Assembly: GCA_030549775.1 (NCBI GenBank)
Contig: CM060174.1
Span: 13,138,128 to 13,202,127 of the forward strand
DNA from: Tamarix chinensis
Taxonomy: Eukaryota > Streptophyta > Magnoliopsida > Caryophyllales > Tamaricaceae
Length of the DNA: 64,000 nucleotides
Direction of reading: 5' to 3'
Part shown: in pieces, positions 24,901 through 37,030 of the stretch
Layout of the letters: each line of letters begins with the position of its first letter
How positions within the stretch are numbered: position 1 is the first letter of the stretch
Notes under the pieces: generated by a model
The model's database searches: none
The model's input: only the letters and a program-made list of their open reading frames with translations
What the model was told of the DNA's origin: nothing
Translations under genes and position numbers: made by a program

Positions 24901-27900
24901 CTTTTTTCTTTTTGCCCCCTTATCAATCATTACTTTCTTGGTTTCCAAATCTGCAATTTGGTTGAGAAATATTATTTAGTGCTTAATTACATCTCCTGTG
25001 GTATTTGGTTGCATTTGTGTTGTTGGAGCTTAATGTAAATATTATTGATGAAAGTTACGATGTTAAGTATATGGTTTTATCTGCATGGTTGCCTGCTTTC
25101 TGTAAGTTAACTATTTCTTGATGTGTAAATTAATATGTTCATACTTTATTATTTTCTTCCTGCAGGCTTTGAATGCTAGATCTCGAGCATTGTTGATGCA
25201 GAAGTTGGATAGGACAGGCACTGCTTCAAGGTTTGAGTTTATAATGTATCCTCTGTCATATTTGTTATATATATGGCCTGTGTAAGTATAATGCTTTTTA
25301 CTTTGCAGTATTGCGGGTTCTCTTGGAATGCTTAATGGGGCTCCTGCCACTGCTGCTCCAGCCCAGCCAACAGTTCCTTTGCCTCTTAATGGGCAGGCTG
25401 CACTTCTGGCTCCATTACTTCCTGGGCAGATTCTCCCTCCTCCCCCAGCTACCGAGCCTATTGGGACACCAAGTGAATGTCTTCTTTTGAAAAATTTATT
25501 TGATCCAGCAACTGAGGTGTGTAGCTCTTTCTTATGAGTGTATTGGAACTTTCTTGAGTGTACTTGAGAAAATGTATTGAAATATAAATAAATTGCAGAC
25601 TGATCCAGAGTTTGATTTGGACATCAAAGAAGATGTAGGAGATGAATGTTCAAAGTATGGTCGAGTGAAGCATGTATATGTTGACAAGTATGTACTTCAC
25701 GAATCTGATCACAATAGCCTTTAGTTATCAGTTTGGAGTTGTGGGGTATAATCAGCATGATAATATCTTGATGAAAATTTAAATTCTATTAGCTCATGAA
25801 ACTGTTGGACAATGTTGGACTATATAGTATTGTCCTTTAAATATGGCACTCTATTCTAACTAAAACGTAACATCAAATAATTAACAAATCATGATACCAC
25901 TTAAGACCTTAGTCTGCAAGAAGTATGGGGCGGCGCATTCATGTAGAACTAGACCTTCATTTCAGTTTTCCATGGTGAACTCGGATTCCGATTGAATCAT
26001 GCTATGAGGGGGGAGGATTACCTTCCCTAAACATGAAATTGATATCAACCCCCAAACCCATCCCGATACTGAACATGAAATCAATATCAACTCCCTAACC
26101 CACCCTGATTCCCGTGGGGAATTGTTCCCTATCTGCTCCAATCCCTTCCCCAAATCCCCAATACCCATACCTGGAACCCAGCCCCAAATGCCACCCCTGA
26201 AATCTGCAACTAGCTGTGAAATGCCAATCTGCAAAATTAAGGATGCAGTTTTAGCATATTCAGGATAACACATGCAAGGTTGAAAAATGCTATTAAAAGG
26301 TGAAGGTTGATATTAAGTCTAAAGTTATAATGAGGAGATTATGTCTATTTGAATACATCAGTAAAAAGAAAAAAATTGCTTGACAAATTGACTGAAACTG
26401 TTATTTGCATACATTAGTAAAAAGATAAAATCCTCAGCTGTATCATTACATAACACAAGTTGCACTTGTTGACTTGCACCTCTTCCTTCGTGGCATACCT
26501 TGCAAAAGGCAATGTGAATTCATGCACAAACAATAGGCTATCAGTTGCTACATGTACCTGCTAACCTGCTGGGAGAGTGCACAAAACGAGTGGGTGAGTG
26601 GAGAGTGTCTGAGAACTTGTTTGGTCCTTCAGTTTTACTTGAATGAATTACAAAATAGACTAATAGTGGATAATAGATAGCTGAATTATTGATCTTAGTA
26701 TATATCTATCATTCGGGACTGGTTTGGGGATCGGGACCATAAACGGGTCCCTGTTCCTAAGCATATATATGAAATTTTCCAGAAATCAGAACCCTCAAAT
26801 TGTCCTCTGAATCTGTACCTAAACAGGGATCCCCCGATGGGCCACCGAACTTGTGAAGAAAATTGTTATCCCTATTAAATGAGGTTTACATATATGATAT
26901 ACCTGTCTAGGTCCAATATCAAATTCTATTTTTTTTTCCATGATGTACTAGACAATCCTGAGAGTAGGTAAAATATACAAAATAACGTTAATTCACCGCA
27001 CGACCTTGGGTCATGCACTAGGAACTCCATTAGTTTTTTGGGTTAACAGTATCAAATTTTAGGGTTAATACCCATTTTCCCTTATTCAATATTTTACTCC
27101 TGTTAATTTTGGTCTTTCATCCATTTACCTATTCTTAGAAAAGAAAAGGAAAAAAAAGAAGAAAAACTTAAAAGACAAAACAAAGGTAAAATTCCAGTGA
27201 TTTTTTAGGGAAAATTTGTCAAAAGAAACTTCCTTTCTCTCTCATCTCTTTTACATGAGCAAACTTAGCTTAGCGAGCATGGGAGCAAGGCCACATGACC
27301 CAGCTTCCCCCTCTATCTCCCTTCTCTTCTTCCTTTGGTGCAGCCTTTAGTGACCATCACGATCGGACTTGAATGACTTGAGTGATAATAAGAGAGAAGC
27401 CAAGCCAAATGTAGACCCTGTCCTCGCGGTCTGCACCAATCCACCGAACAGACCACCACTGACTAGCTTCCACTACAAACATCAGCGCTTTAGACCCAAT
27501 GACACAAGCACCCCCATATTTGCCACCAGTAGCTCCGCCCTTCGATTTGGTTTGCAATGATTCAGTTAGTGGGATTATGTTTCTATCAATTATTCATGCA
27601 CCTCTGAAAAATCAGAGCTATTAACAACATTCAAAGGAACGTTTTTTGAATTACCAGCAACTTTTGAATCTAAACTTGTAGTCTTGAGCCCTGTTTGTTT
27701 CAATTTGGGTTTCTTGGCCTTCCATCTTGTCTCAACTTGCGATCTGATTTTATTGAGCCTTTTGAACTTTGGTTCATTAGATCTGGTCAAACAAGTGAAG
27801 AATCAACACACTGCTTTTCTAAATCAGTGGGATTGACTGGATCTAACTCTTTGAGATGAGAGTAGAGATCAAGATGTAATGAAATTCTGAGAGAAAGTGA

Positions 27901-29535
27901 ACGAGGGAGAGCCAAATGGGTGTGCCTAGTGATAGCTTTGAGATGCTATTTATTTTTTTTCTTTTTTTTTGATAGGTTGGTATTTGATATTACCAGTTTT
28001 TGATTTCTTAGATTTTGTATGATGATTGATGTTATGATGCATTAGATGGTGATATTTGGATTACTATTTTGTGTTGCAGTTTTGTTTTGTTTTTACTTGT
28101 CCTTTTTTTTTCTTTTCAAATTTTTATGGTGATGGAGAATTTAGTTTTATTGCCCTAGTTTTGTGCCAATTCTGTACCTATGCATCTCTCAATTTTTTTA
28201 GTTCAGATTTGTTTCTCTCAATTTTTTAGTTATTATCCCAATTGGGGGGAATTCAGTAAGTGGGGGGAAGGAGAGAAACAGGAAGGTTACAATTTTATTT
28301 TATTTTTTTGGTGGGGGGGGGGGGAGGATGAGTTGAGGGATGTTCTAAAGGAATATTTTTGTAATTTTTTCCTAGTAGCTGTGAGGGTGTTTTAGATAAT
28401 TTATCTTCAAAGGAATGTAAAAATAGGTAAAAATTTGTCATTAAATTAGCAGGGATATTTTAGGTAATTCATGTTAGGAAAAAAGAGAGAAAAGGGGTGA
28501 GAAAAATGGAGGGAGTGGGATATAATAGAACAAAGGGTATAATGGTCATTTGATGGCTAATTGTTTTTAAAATTTTTACCGACCCTCATAACTCAGAGTT
28601 GTCTGGTTCATTTCCAAAAACTCAGTTTTTTCGTATATTAAGGCGGTTTGGTTCATCCCCCCCCCCTTTCTTTTTCTCGTTGGGGGAGGGGAGATGGAGA
28701 TGAGAAGTCATTATGCTTCTTTCTGGGGAACCCAAACTTGCAATTTTTTTTCCTCCATGTTATTTGCCTTCTCTGTTCATATGGAGGAGAAACTTTGAAG
28801 CTTTCTGGTTTGCCTTTGCTAAATTTTTATTCGACATGGTATGCTGTGCTTTTCTCTGCTTCCCATTTTGTTGCTATTTCTGCTGTGATTTTCCGGTCCT
28901 TCTTTATCCGAGGAAATAGTTATGAATCCTTCTTGTGCTGATGTATACCCCACATATCTTTTTTGGTGTAGCCCCTTTCAAATTGAGGCTCTTTGATTGA
29001 CTGATGTTGAAAAACTTATACCGACATCAGTTGTCTGTGCAGCTAAAGGTTTATAGATATGTTAGTGTTTTCGTGACCTGGGAGATGATTTGCTCATGTA
29101 TTGCATATTGCATACTCATTTTCCCTGGTAGAAACCATGCCCAAAATGAAACCAAGTTACTTAAAATATGGTTCTCTGAAACTGAGGTCTGGAGTGTGCG
29201 TGTTGGATCTATTTGTGGGGTGTCTTCACAAAGGTATTCTTAGCTGATGTAATTTTATCTGGGTCACCAGGAACAGTGCTGGGCATGTATATCTGCGTTT
29301 TGAAAACACAGCAGCTGCATCTAATGCCCAACGTGCGATGCATATGAGGTGGTTTGCACGCAGATTAATTTCAGCAGTCTTCATGGTAAAGTCTGTCCTA
29401 TTATTTGTGCTTTTCTAAATTCCACCAAGACGACCAAGAAAAAGCAATGTGCGTCCATACGTCGGTGGTAAGGTCTAACCGAATTTTCCTTCTTTGCAGC
29501 CTCCCCATGAATACGAAACAAAGTTTGGAGCGTAA
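12966..29535 (+). CDS. RBM39: RBM39/CAPER-like splicing factor (RNA-binding protein 39 homologue)
   Basis: Thirteen coding exons: 12966-13510, 19586-19664, 19783-19839, 20177-20232, 21713-21941, 22971-23057, 23152-23226, 23514-23597, 25166-25230, 25309-25516, 25599-25687, 29271-29385, 29500-29535. All joins are GT-AG and in phase; the sum is 1725 nt, 574 residues. Start MDFDEYEYLEK is the family's conserved N-terminus. Residues about 33-181 are Arg/Glu/Asp/Ser-rich (RS-like). RRM1 is about 203-285 (TVFAYQ; RNP1-like GVGYIEFYD), RRM2 about 305-379 (LYVGNL; GFGFVQFA), and the C-terminal RRM3/UHM about 481-566 carries an Arg-Trp-Phe loop (551-553) typical of U2AF-homology motifs that bind Trp-containing ligands. 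Family role: nuclear, early spliceosome assembly beside U2AF/SF3B1. The frame has no damage, so it is very likely functional. Intron 1 (6.1 kb) and intron 11 (3.6 kb) are swollen by repeats. Confidence 0.95.
13261..13320 (+). repeat. Two identical 30-bp units in exon 1 (RERSKERDRD twice)
   Basis: 13261-13290 and 13291-13320 are identical and each codes ten residues of the Arg/Glu/Asp/Ser-rich tract; related RERRDRD units follow. The 30-bp period keeps frame, so copy number could vary between alleles without breaking the protein. Confidence 0.9.
13511..19585 (+). other. Intron 1 of the RBM39-like gene (6.1 kb)
   Basis: Begins GTAATG and ends GCATTGCAG. It contains the MITE at 16305-16801 and long AT-rich stretches (17300-19100). 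The remainder (13511-16296) has no coding signal I can recognise. No alternative exon can be supported without transcripts. Confidence 0.85.
16305..16801. mobile_element. hAT-like MITE with 8-bp duplication TTCAAGCT
   Basis: Flanked by TTCAAGCT at 16297-16304 and 16802-16809, both perfect. The right end read inward is CAGTGTTTAAGGC; the left end TGGGGCCTAAGGTGC matches it only loosely. Internal GGTGC/GCACC-rich arms near both ends can pair. It is 497 bp, non-coding, and lies in intron 1. The 8-bp duplication and CAGTG-type end indicate the hAT superfamily. Confidence 0.6.
20900..21245. mobile_element. hAT-like MITE, 346 bp, in RBM39 intron 4
   Basis: Left end CAGCGTTGCATGGGGAC and right end (inverted) CACTGATGCATGGAAACGG form terminal inverted repeats. 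The flanks ATCGACAG (20892-20899) and ATCGATAG (21246-21253) are an 8-bp target duplication with one transition. Subterminal GGGGACGGC/GCCGT sequences also pair. It is non-coding with an AT-rich middle. Confidence 0.75.
24248..24681. mobile_element. Small solo LTR (434 bp) in RBM39 intron 8
   Basis: Begins TGTTAGGATCCTG and ends CAGGTTCCTAACA, so TG...CA with a 13-base imperfect inverted end, flanked by a perfect 5-bp duplication ATTTG (24243-24247 and 24682-24686). No internal coding region. TGTTAGGA starts are frequent in copia-type LTRs, but a TRIM is also possible. Orientation is not decided. Confidence 0.75.
25688..29270 (+). other. Intron 11 of the RBM39-like gene, repeat-rich
   Basis: Begins GTATGT and ends CACCAG. 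Segments 25980-26180 and 26700-26850 are C/G-rich with many CCC/GGG words, the look of non-autonomous hAT-type repeats, but I could not define ends. 27240-27560 is CT-rich and GC-richer, resembling a transposon leader. Poly-G (about 28313-28324) and poly-C (28659-28667) runs flank the last part. No host exon is supported here. Confidence 0.6.
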
Positions 29536-30060
29536 ATGCTTGTGACAACCATAGTGGGGATACTTCTACATTAGCTCAGTTTTAAAATTTTGAAGTCAAT
29601 ACCTGCCGAGTGAGCATTATCTATGATGTATATGTAGTTGGGCTGCTGCCTTTGCTCCATTTGCGGGCTAGTGTAATTTGTCGTCAGAAAAATTGCGAGT
29701 TATCCACAGATGCTATCTCGGTGTTAACATTCCATTTCAAAATTGGCGAAATGGATTTAGTATTATGGTATTTGCATTGTCTTGAAACTTGAGAGTTTAC
29801 AAGATTGATTGTTAGGTGTTTGGTAACTGTTGTCGCTGTGTGCTTATGATTGATAGTTTGTCTATATCCATCAAGTATGCAATCGTATTCTTTCTTTGCT
29901 GGGGAGGGACTTTAGTCCTTTTTCAATTGTTTGGGTTTGGTGTTTTAAGTTATTTTTCGGACGAATAAGAAGTGCTAACCGGCCAAAATTAGTCATATTA
30001 TCAGAGTAGGTCTTGAGTGAGATTGGATCCAAGTGCATAGTTTGGTTGACTTGATGTCCC
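29536..30060 (+). other. 3' untranslated region and downstream of the RBM39-like gene
   Basis: Follows the stop codon. It is T-rich and non-coding. I see no perfect AATAAA in the first 400 bases; AATAAG at about 29965 is a weak candidate. Transcript ends cannot be fixed from sequence. Confidence 0.4.
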
Positions 30061-32416
30061 AAAAGGTCAATTCCTCTGAAATATAGCTCCCAGTATTAAT
30101 CAGACATGAATACTAAGCAATTGACCCTGACCAATGTTTCAGCGGCGAAAATGAATGGCAACAAGCGCATAAATGGTTGGGAAGTTGTCTCTAAAATGTT
30201 TTGGGGGCAAATTATTTGTTGAATCTGGCTGCACGTAACAACTGGTGTATAAGTAATAGTATTTTTACTATAAAACTTATCTTTATTTTTTTATACTTAA
30301 TACCTACAAATTTTTATTTTTCTTGTCAAATTGTACCTTTTTTTTTCTTTTAAACTTATGTCAATGTTTTTAATATTATTTGATAGGTGACAAGCAATTT
30401 AATCCTAACTTTGTATTTTATTTTAACCTAAAAATAAAAATTCTAATGTCAATTAACTACTAAAATTAACATTGAACTTTATAATTAATAAAAAAGAGCT
30501 GATAGAGAAATTTAATGACAATAAATGTAATTTTACATGTGCTATTAATTTCTAATTGATATGAGGAGTTGAAGAATATAATGAATTTTGTATATAAAGA
30601 ACAAGAGTGAAAAGAGGATAATGGTGTGTTTTGTGACTACTTAATTAAATGAGCGAGTAAAAAGATGCTAATAATCAGACATTAAAGAAAGATAATCACC
30701 CCTGTAAAATTAATATAGTTATATATAAAATTATTGTCATTATAGTTATAATAATTGAAATGATAATTGGACAGAAGTATAGCATAAGATGATTACCATT
30801 AGTACTAGAAATAATCATGATTCTTTAATACCATAATCATCAACCTTAATTGAGACAATCACCAAGCTAGCAATAAAATAACCACCATTATTACTACACT
30901 AGTATTAAATAACCTTTTCGCATTGGTTAAAATAGATATTCAATGATGATTTCTATTCTCTATCATTAATATTGCCATAACAACCTCAAACACAACCGGT
31001 AGTGAAAGAAAAAAAAAAGTTTTCCTTAAATGTCAATATATAACAACCATATAAGATAAAACATCCATTATAATCACCAAATTATTTTGTGATAATCATC
31101 GACTTTATTAATATTAGTATTAATAAATGATTATTAGTATTATATTATTATTACACTATTAATTACTCAAAAAATAAATATGATAATAATAATAATTATT
31201 ATTATATATAATAAATTATTATTATAATCACTACTCTATAATAGAATAATCGTTAAACTGTCACACTTTATGACTAGATTATCACAAAGTGCCGATTTAA
31301 AGGGCTTTTCATGCAATCAAGTATAAAAACTTAAAATTATTATTATAATTAGTTATACTTATGAATTTGAAATATGGTGATTATGTCTTATTTCCATGGT
31401 ATATATCTTATTTTAATAACGATTATATCTTATTTTTATGGTGACTATATTCCTTTACGTGAATATTATGTTAAAAAAATATAACATGGATAATAGAAAA
31501 AGTAAATAACACATAGTAAATGGTGATTATGTTTTATTTAAATAGTAATTATAATCTATATCTATGGTGATTATGTCTTATATGTATGATTATTATGCCC
31601 AATTTTCTATTTTTAAACGTCGGGAACTATGTGCTCCTGGGTTTATGATAGAATAATTGTGTTTTAGGGATGAAAACACGATCCAACATGGTTGTTTGGC
31701 ACCAAAGTGTTTTTAATATAACAATAACAACTTAACTAGATGAATCCAAATGATACTCTCACAACATGAGAGTCTTCTCTAGCATCCTACACCTTCGACC
31801 TATAACTTTCCGATAAGGGTGGTTCATGAACCGAGTTGGCTCGACTCATTTATTTAGCTAAATAAATTGAGTTCGAGTCTTGTTTTTAGACTTGTTTAAT
31901 AAATGAGATGAGCTCTTGCCATGGTAAGCTCGACTCCTTTATTTGAGAGTCAACTTTGCTCGTTTATAAGCTTGACTCACTCATTATATAGTTTATACTT
32001 GTTCATAGGTTTATTTATAAGCTCATTTATATGTTTGTTAATAGCCTTGTATAAAAGATTTCAAAGGTTTGTGTAGAATTTATTTAATAAATAAATCAAA
32101 TAATTAAATGAATTGTTAATCAAGGTGAATACTTAAATAATTTAACTTTTATGGTGCTTGTATGGTGCCTTTGGAGGCTTGTATTTGTATGCCTTATCGG
32201 TGCCTTCAATTGTTGTTTAACATCGTTCTCTAAGGTTATTGTTTGATTGGAACTATATGCTGATATAGAAGTTAACTATAAGTAAAATAGAATATTACCT
32301 AGCTCTTCACTGGGTATTGAAATGCTTGAATGTATTCCCATAATGTTTTGTTTTTGTTGTTAGAAGCTACATATTTGGTTAAAGAATGGGAATATGTAAT
32401 TAGGCTACATTTGTGT
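30061..32416. other. AT-rich intergenic region with degenerate repeats
   Basis: No gene signal. 31370-31600 holds several degenerate copies of a unit like GGTGATTATGTCTTAT. 31805-32000 holds repeated GCTCGACTC/GAGTCGAGC-type words and the perfect palindrome GGTTCATGAACC, typical of one end of a hAT-like MITE, whose other end I could not find. Confidence 0.5.
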
Positions 32417-32424
32417 ATGGTTAG

Positions 32425-32982
32425 TGGGGATATTCATATAATCCAATATTTAAGGATCCAACCTGATATCTGAATTAATCCGATATAGAAAGTAAAATAA
32501 CTGATCCAATCAATATAATATCAAATAAATTAGATATTTTATCTGACAAATACAAATAATATACAATCCGATAAATTATATACATATATACTCTAAATGT
32601 AGTTTTTTTAATAATATTTTATGGTATATAATCATGTATGTATGTGCATATTATTTGAAATGAGATTTTTTATTGGCAGTATTTTTTATGCTTTTAATTA
32701 TTATTTTAATTAAATATTAAAAATTTATCTAAAATTTATACTTTATAATTGGATATAATGTAATTACGACTCAAATCAAATCATTATATCATATCGGTTC
32801 AAATTAAATCAATATATAATTTTTTTCATTCAAATAATTTTTATCTAATATTTCGTATTTGTGGCTTGCTTGAAAGTTTTGGATATCTAACATATTATTG
32901 ATTATTCGATCAAAAGTTTGGATATCCGAAGCTTTTTACTAAATACCCAAAATATCGAATATTTGATCCATGAACATCCCTA
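32425..32982. mobile_element. hAT-like MITE with diverged 8-bp duplication
   Basis: Left end TGGGGATATTCATATAATCC and inverted right end TAGGGATGTTCATGGATC match. The flanks ATGGTTAG (32417-32424) and ATAGTTGG (32983-32990) agree at 6 of 8 positions with two A/G transitions, so this is an old insertion. 558 bp, AT-rich, rich in GGATAT/ATATCC words, non-coding. Confidence 0.6.
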
Positions 32983-32990
32983 ATAGTTGG

Positions 32991-33906
32991 GTGTCTTATT
33001 TCACAATAAATATTTTTTAAGTCTTATTTTCATTTTATTTTAGTCCTTTCTTAAATAAAGAGTGTGCTTATCTTTTATGATTGAATCTTATGTTTGTTTG
33101 TCTATTTGTAAGAGTATATACCCCATGTCAAATTTGCATATCCTTGAATAAATAAAATCTACTACCTTGGCATGTTGTTGTGAATGGAATAAATGCACAT
33201 TCTAAAGTAATATTAATAAAAATTATCATTTTAGTAAAAATCTTAGGTTAGGTATTTTCGGGTTTATAATTTTTAGGTTATATTAGATTCCAGATAAGCA
33301 TTGGATTGAGTATTGTCTCTTTGGAAACAGATTTTGGAAAAGCATTTGATTGGGTCGGGTCTATCCTAGGTTTCTAATTTCATAAGTAATATCAAATATA
33401 AGCTAGGTATCGGGTCGAGTTGGGTAGGTTTCAGATTCATAACTTTTAGTATTCTACTAGATAATTTTTTGGCTAGGTTTGATAAGTTTTTGTGTGTTAT
33501 ATCAGGTCGTGTCAACTTGTGTTAACTATATTTATGTCCATATTCGTATGAATGCCTTATCCAAAAATAAGTGTGTTAAATTATATTATTGAGATTTGAG
33601 CCCCCAAAATAAATGAATTTTAAATACAAAACACTAAATTAAATTATGTGTTATAATAATCATCAAAGAACTATATAATTACCACAGATATTAAATAGTT
33701 ATTTAAAAAATATAAATAAAATAATATTATTTAATACAATTATAAAATAATTAATGTTTATAATATTAGCTTAAATATACATATTTTTTACAAATTGGAT
33801 ATTATTTGAATTTATGAGAGTGGATATTCATTTTCCTTGACTTTTTGTTGATCAGATTGATTACTTGACTTACGAATTGGACCCATATATATTTTGTTAC
33901 ATAAAT
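32991..33906. other. AT-rich spacer with a GGGTCGGGT-containing repeat remnant
   Basis: 33340-33530 contains GGGTCGGGTCT, GGGTCGAGTTGGGT and GGTCGTGTCAACTTGTG, composition typical of decayed hAT-type MITEs, without definable ends. Nothing else is recognised. Confidence 0.35.
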
Positions 33907-35671
33907 TGTAACACCCCCAAAATTCACAGTTCAAAATTTTATTTATGCAGATAGTCATACACCAAAACAAGGGGTACTACCGTTGTGATCTGTACAAGAT
34001 TGGCCTCCAGCCAATCTCATACCAACCATAAGACTAAAAAATTTAAAGGCGTTAATACGAGTAATAAGTAAAACCACAATAGTTATAAAACGTTATAAAT
34101 AAAACAGAGTGCGCAAATATCAGAGTTGATATAGAAATGAAAATTAGATACAATAACGCCCCCTATTAGGGGGGGTTTAAAACGGTAAATAAAACAACAT
34201 GAAACTTACATAAAGGTAAGTCCAGACAACACCCTCTTGGATCCCATGACAAGTACATCAGGCCATCACTCAGTCCCACTTAAAGCATCGTAGGCGTCAA
34301 AGTCATAACATGCATCATCTCCTACCTGCAAAAAATCAGGAGGGGCCACTGCTCGTAGGAATAAGCAGTACCCATAAAAGGGGTGATTGGTACACTACGT
34401 ACCGAGTAAGATAACCATATGGCTAATACCATGCAAACAGAAACAGGCAAACGATGCATACGATATTTCATTCAAATTCACCATCATTATTAAGACAAGC
34501 CATTAATTTCGTCTTTACACATCTCTCGAATTATATTCACGTGAGTACAGGGAATGCACTATTATAGTCGGTGGATCGAAAATGATACCCCAAAGCAAGA
34601 CACGCTTGACCACTATTATAGTCGGTGGACCGAAAATTATCTCAACTTGGCCCCGACTCATCTGGTGTTCCACTGTAAATAGTTAGTGTCTTTTCCATGA
34701 TTTATTACCATACAAAGTTTGGTTTATTGAGTTTATAACCCCCACTATTATAACTAGTGGACCGAAAATGATACTCTAGGGAAAAATGCGGTTGACCACT
34801 ATTATAGCCAGTGGACTAAAATATACTCCAGGATAAGAATTGAAATGCCCAAAAATCCTAATTTAAAAAATTATAGCTAATTAATAATTTATTAAAATAA
34901 AAAGGAATTAATTAGGACAAATCAAGAAGAAAATAATAAATATTTTAATTAGGAAAAAAATTTGGGTATTTTGCTAATTAAAATAGAATTTAGGAAAAAC
35001 CTTTCAAAAACCCTAAATTAGCCTAAAAAGAGAATTTAATATTATTTTATTTAAATATTATTATTTTTAAATATCCCAAATTACCAAAATGATTCAAATA
35101 TCCTAACCCACCTATTTTTCTTTTTCCCTTTTTTCCTTTTTCTTTCTTTTTCTTCCTTTTTCCTTTTTCCTTCTTCTTTCCTTTTTCTTCCTCTTTTACG
35201 CCGACTTGGGCCAGCCCAGCGGTCCGTTCCCCTTTCCCTTCCTTCTCTTTTGGCGACCCAAGATCCAACATGCTGCGTTTTGGCCTCTGTTTTTTTTATT
35301 TGCCGTCGACCGGTCCGCCTCTCTTTCCTTTCTTTTCCTTCTTTTTCCCTAGACCGCCCGGTCTATCCCTTCCTTCTTCTTCCCCAGCCATTCACAACCT
35401 GCAACACCTTCGCCCCCGTCCATCTGCAACGGCCGAAAATTTCGCCGCGGACCTCGTCGTTTGACCGACCATTTTTCCCCTCTCTTCCCCGCTGATTCGT
35501 CGACCATTTCACCCCAACCACTTCTCCCCTCTTCTCGCAAGATCTCCTCTATTTCCCCTGGTCAATCGTAGGCCACAACACAGTCGTGCGCATGCCTGCT
35601 ATGGCCACCGGTGCCCTTACCTACCTACCCCTATTCTCCCGCCCCCTTCGACCTTATCCCCTCCTTTAGTC

Positions 35672-35680
35672 CTATAAATA
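35672..35680 (+). promoter_or_regulatory. TATA box of the inner LTR
   Basis: CTATAAATA followed by CCCCC, the same context and relative place as 4751-4759 in the other plus-strand copy. Confidence 0.55.
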
Positions 35681-36359
35681 CCCCCACAACCAGCCTGTGC
35701 TTGAGCTTTTTCCCACAACCCAGAAACCTTCTCCAGTGCACCACCGCCCTTTCAGACATCATTACGGTCGCCGTCGGCTAATGCTGCCACCCAAGCCTCC
35801 CACTTAGGCACTCCATGCACCACCCTTTAACTAACTACACCACCTTTCTCCCTCGATTTTCCCTACACGAGCCACCATGCCGTGCAAAGTAGCCTCCTCG
35901 ATCAACCCTTCCTCCCACATCCACCACCCTTCGCACCACTGTCCACCACCACTTCCTCCGCAACCACTGCCCATTTCACCTCCCAAAAACATCTACAGAC
36001 TTCCCTCTATCTCCCCTACCCTTCTTTTCCTCTTCATCCCTCTCCTCCTCTCTTTCTCTCTTTCCTCCACTCTCGGCCACCACCACCACCGTCGTGCGCC
36101 ACCACCCTCATTCCACTGCTCTCCATCTAGGCAACCATAAACAACCCAACTCCCACCCTCATTCTTCCTCTCCTTTTCCTAGCACTCAACTCTCTCCCTT
36201 TTCTTCTCTTTTTTCGGCCACCGCCGCCGCAACCGTGCACCACCGCCGATGCCGCCTGTCACCACCAACCCAAGGTGGTACCCTAAACCCTCTCAACCCT
36301 TAAACACTATTTGTACAAGCTTTATTTATTTTATTTTATTATATCTCCATTATTTCAAA

Positions 36360-36459
36360 TATATTATTATTATTATGTATTATTATTATGATTATTATTA
36401 TTACTAATGTTTTTATTATAATTGCTATTGAGGGCCGAAGCCCTATTCTATTTTTATTT

Positions 36460-36508
<49 letters not shown>

Positions 36509-36534
36509 GTGTTGTTGTTGTTGTTGTTGTTGTT

Positions 36535-36565
<31 letters not shown>

Positions 36566-36658
36566 GTATTATAATTATTTCAAAGTAGGGTTGAAACTCT
36601 ACTTTACATTATTTTTGATTTATACTATTATTATTATTATTATTTCATATTACTATTA

Positions 36659-36691
<33 letters not shown>

Positions 36692-36777
36692 GTAGTAGTA
36701 GTAGTATTATTATTAGTATTATTTTGGTGAAGGGTCGAAGCCCTTATTTTACCATATATTTTGAATGATACTAATAC

Positions 36778-36837
<60 letters not shown>

Positions 36838-37030
36838 CATTATTATTATTCTTGTTATTATTATGATTATTATTACCATTATTATTTGTATCATTATTAT
36901 TATTAGGGTAAAATCTTCAAACCTTATATTGTCAACTTTTACAATATTTCTATTATTACTTTTATCTTTAGCAAAATTAGTAATTAGTTAATGTTATTAT
37001 TATTATTATTATATATTATTATTATTTTAT
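36360..37030 (+). repeat. ATT-rich microsatellite block inside inner LTR
   Basis: Long imperfect ATT runs with a GTT run (about 36510-36534). The longest clean ATT run is about 36775-36836 (about 20 units). It is interrupted three times by a short GGGTCGAAGCCCTA-like or GGGTTGAAACTCTA-like spacer, so part of the block is a tandem repeat of a larger unit. Confidence 0.9.

Noticed and set aside
36640..36991. Poly-Ile and poly-Asn open frames
   Set aside because: Direct translation of ATT microsatellites; not genes. Same for 5632-5841 and 39327-39699.
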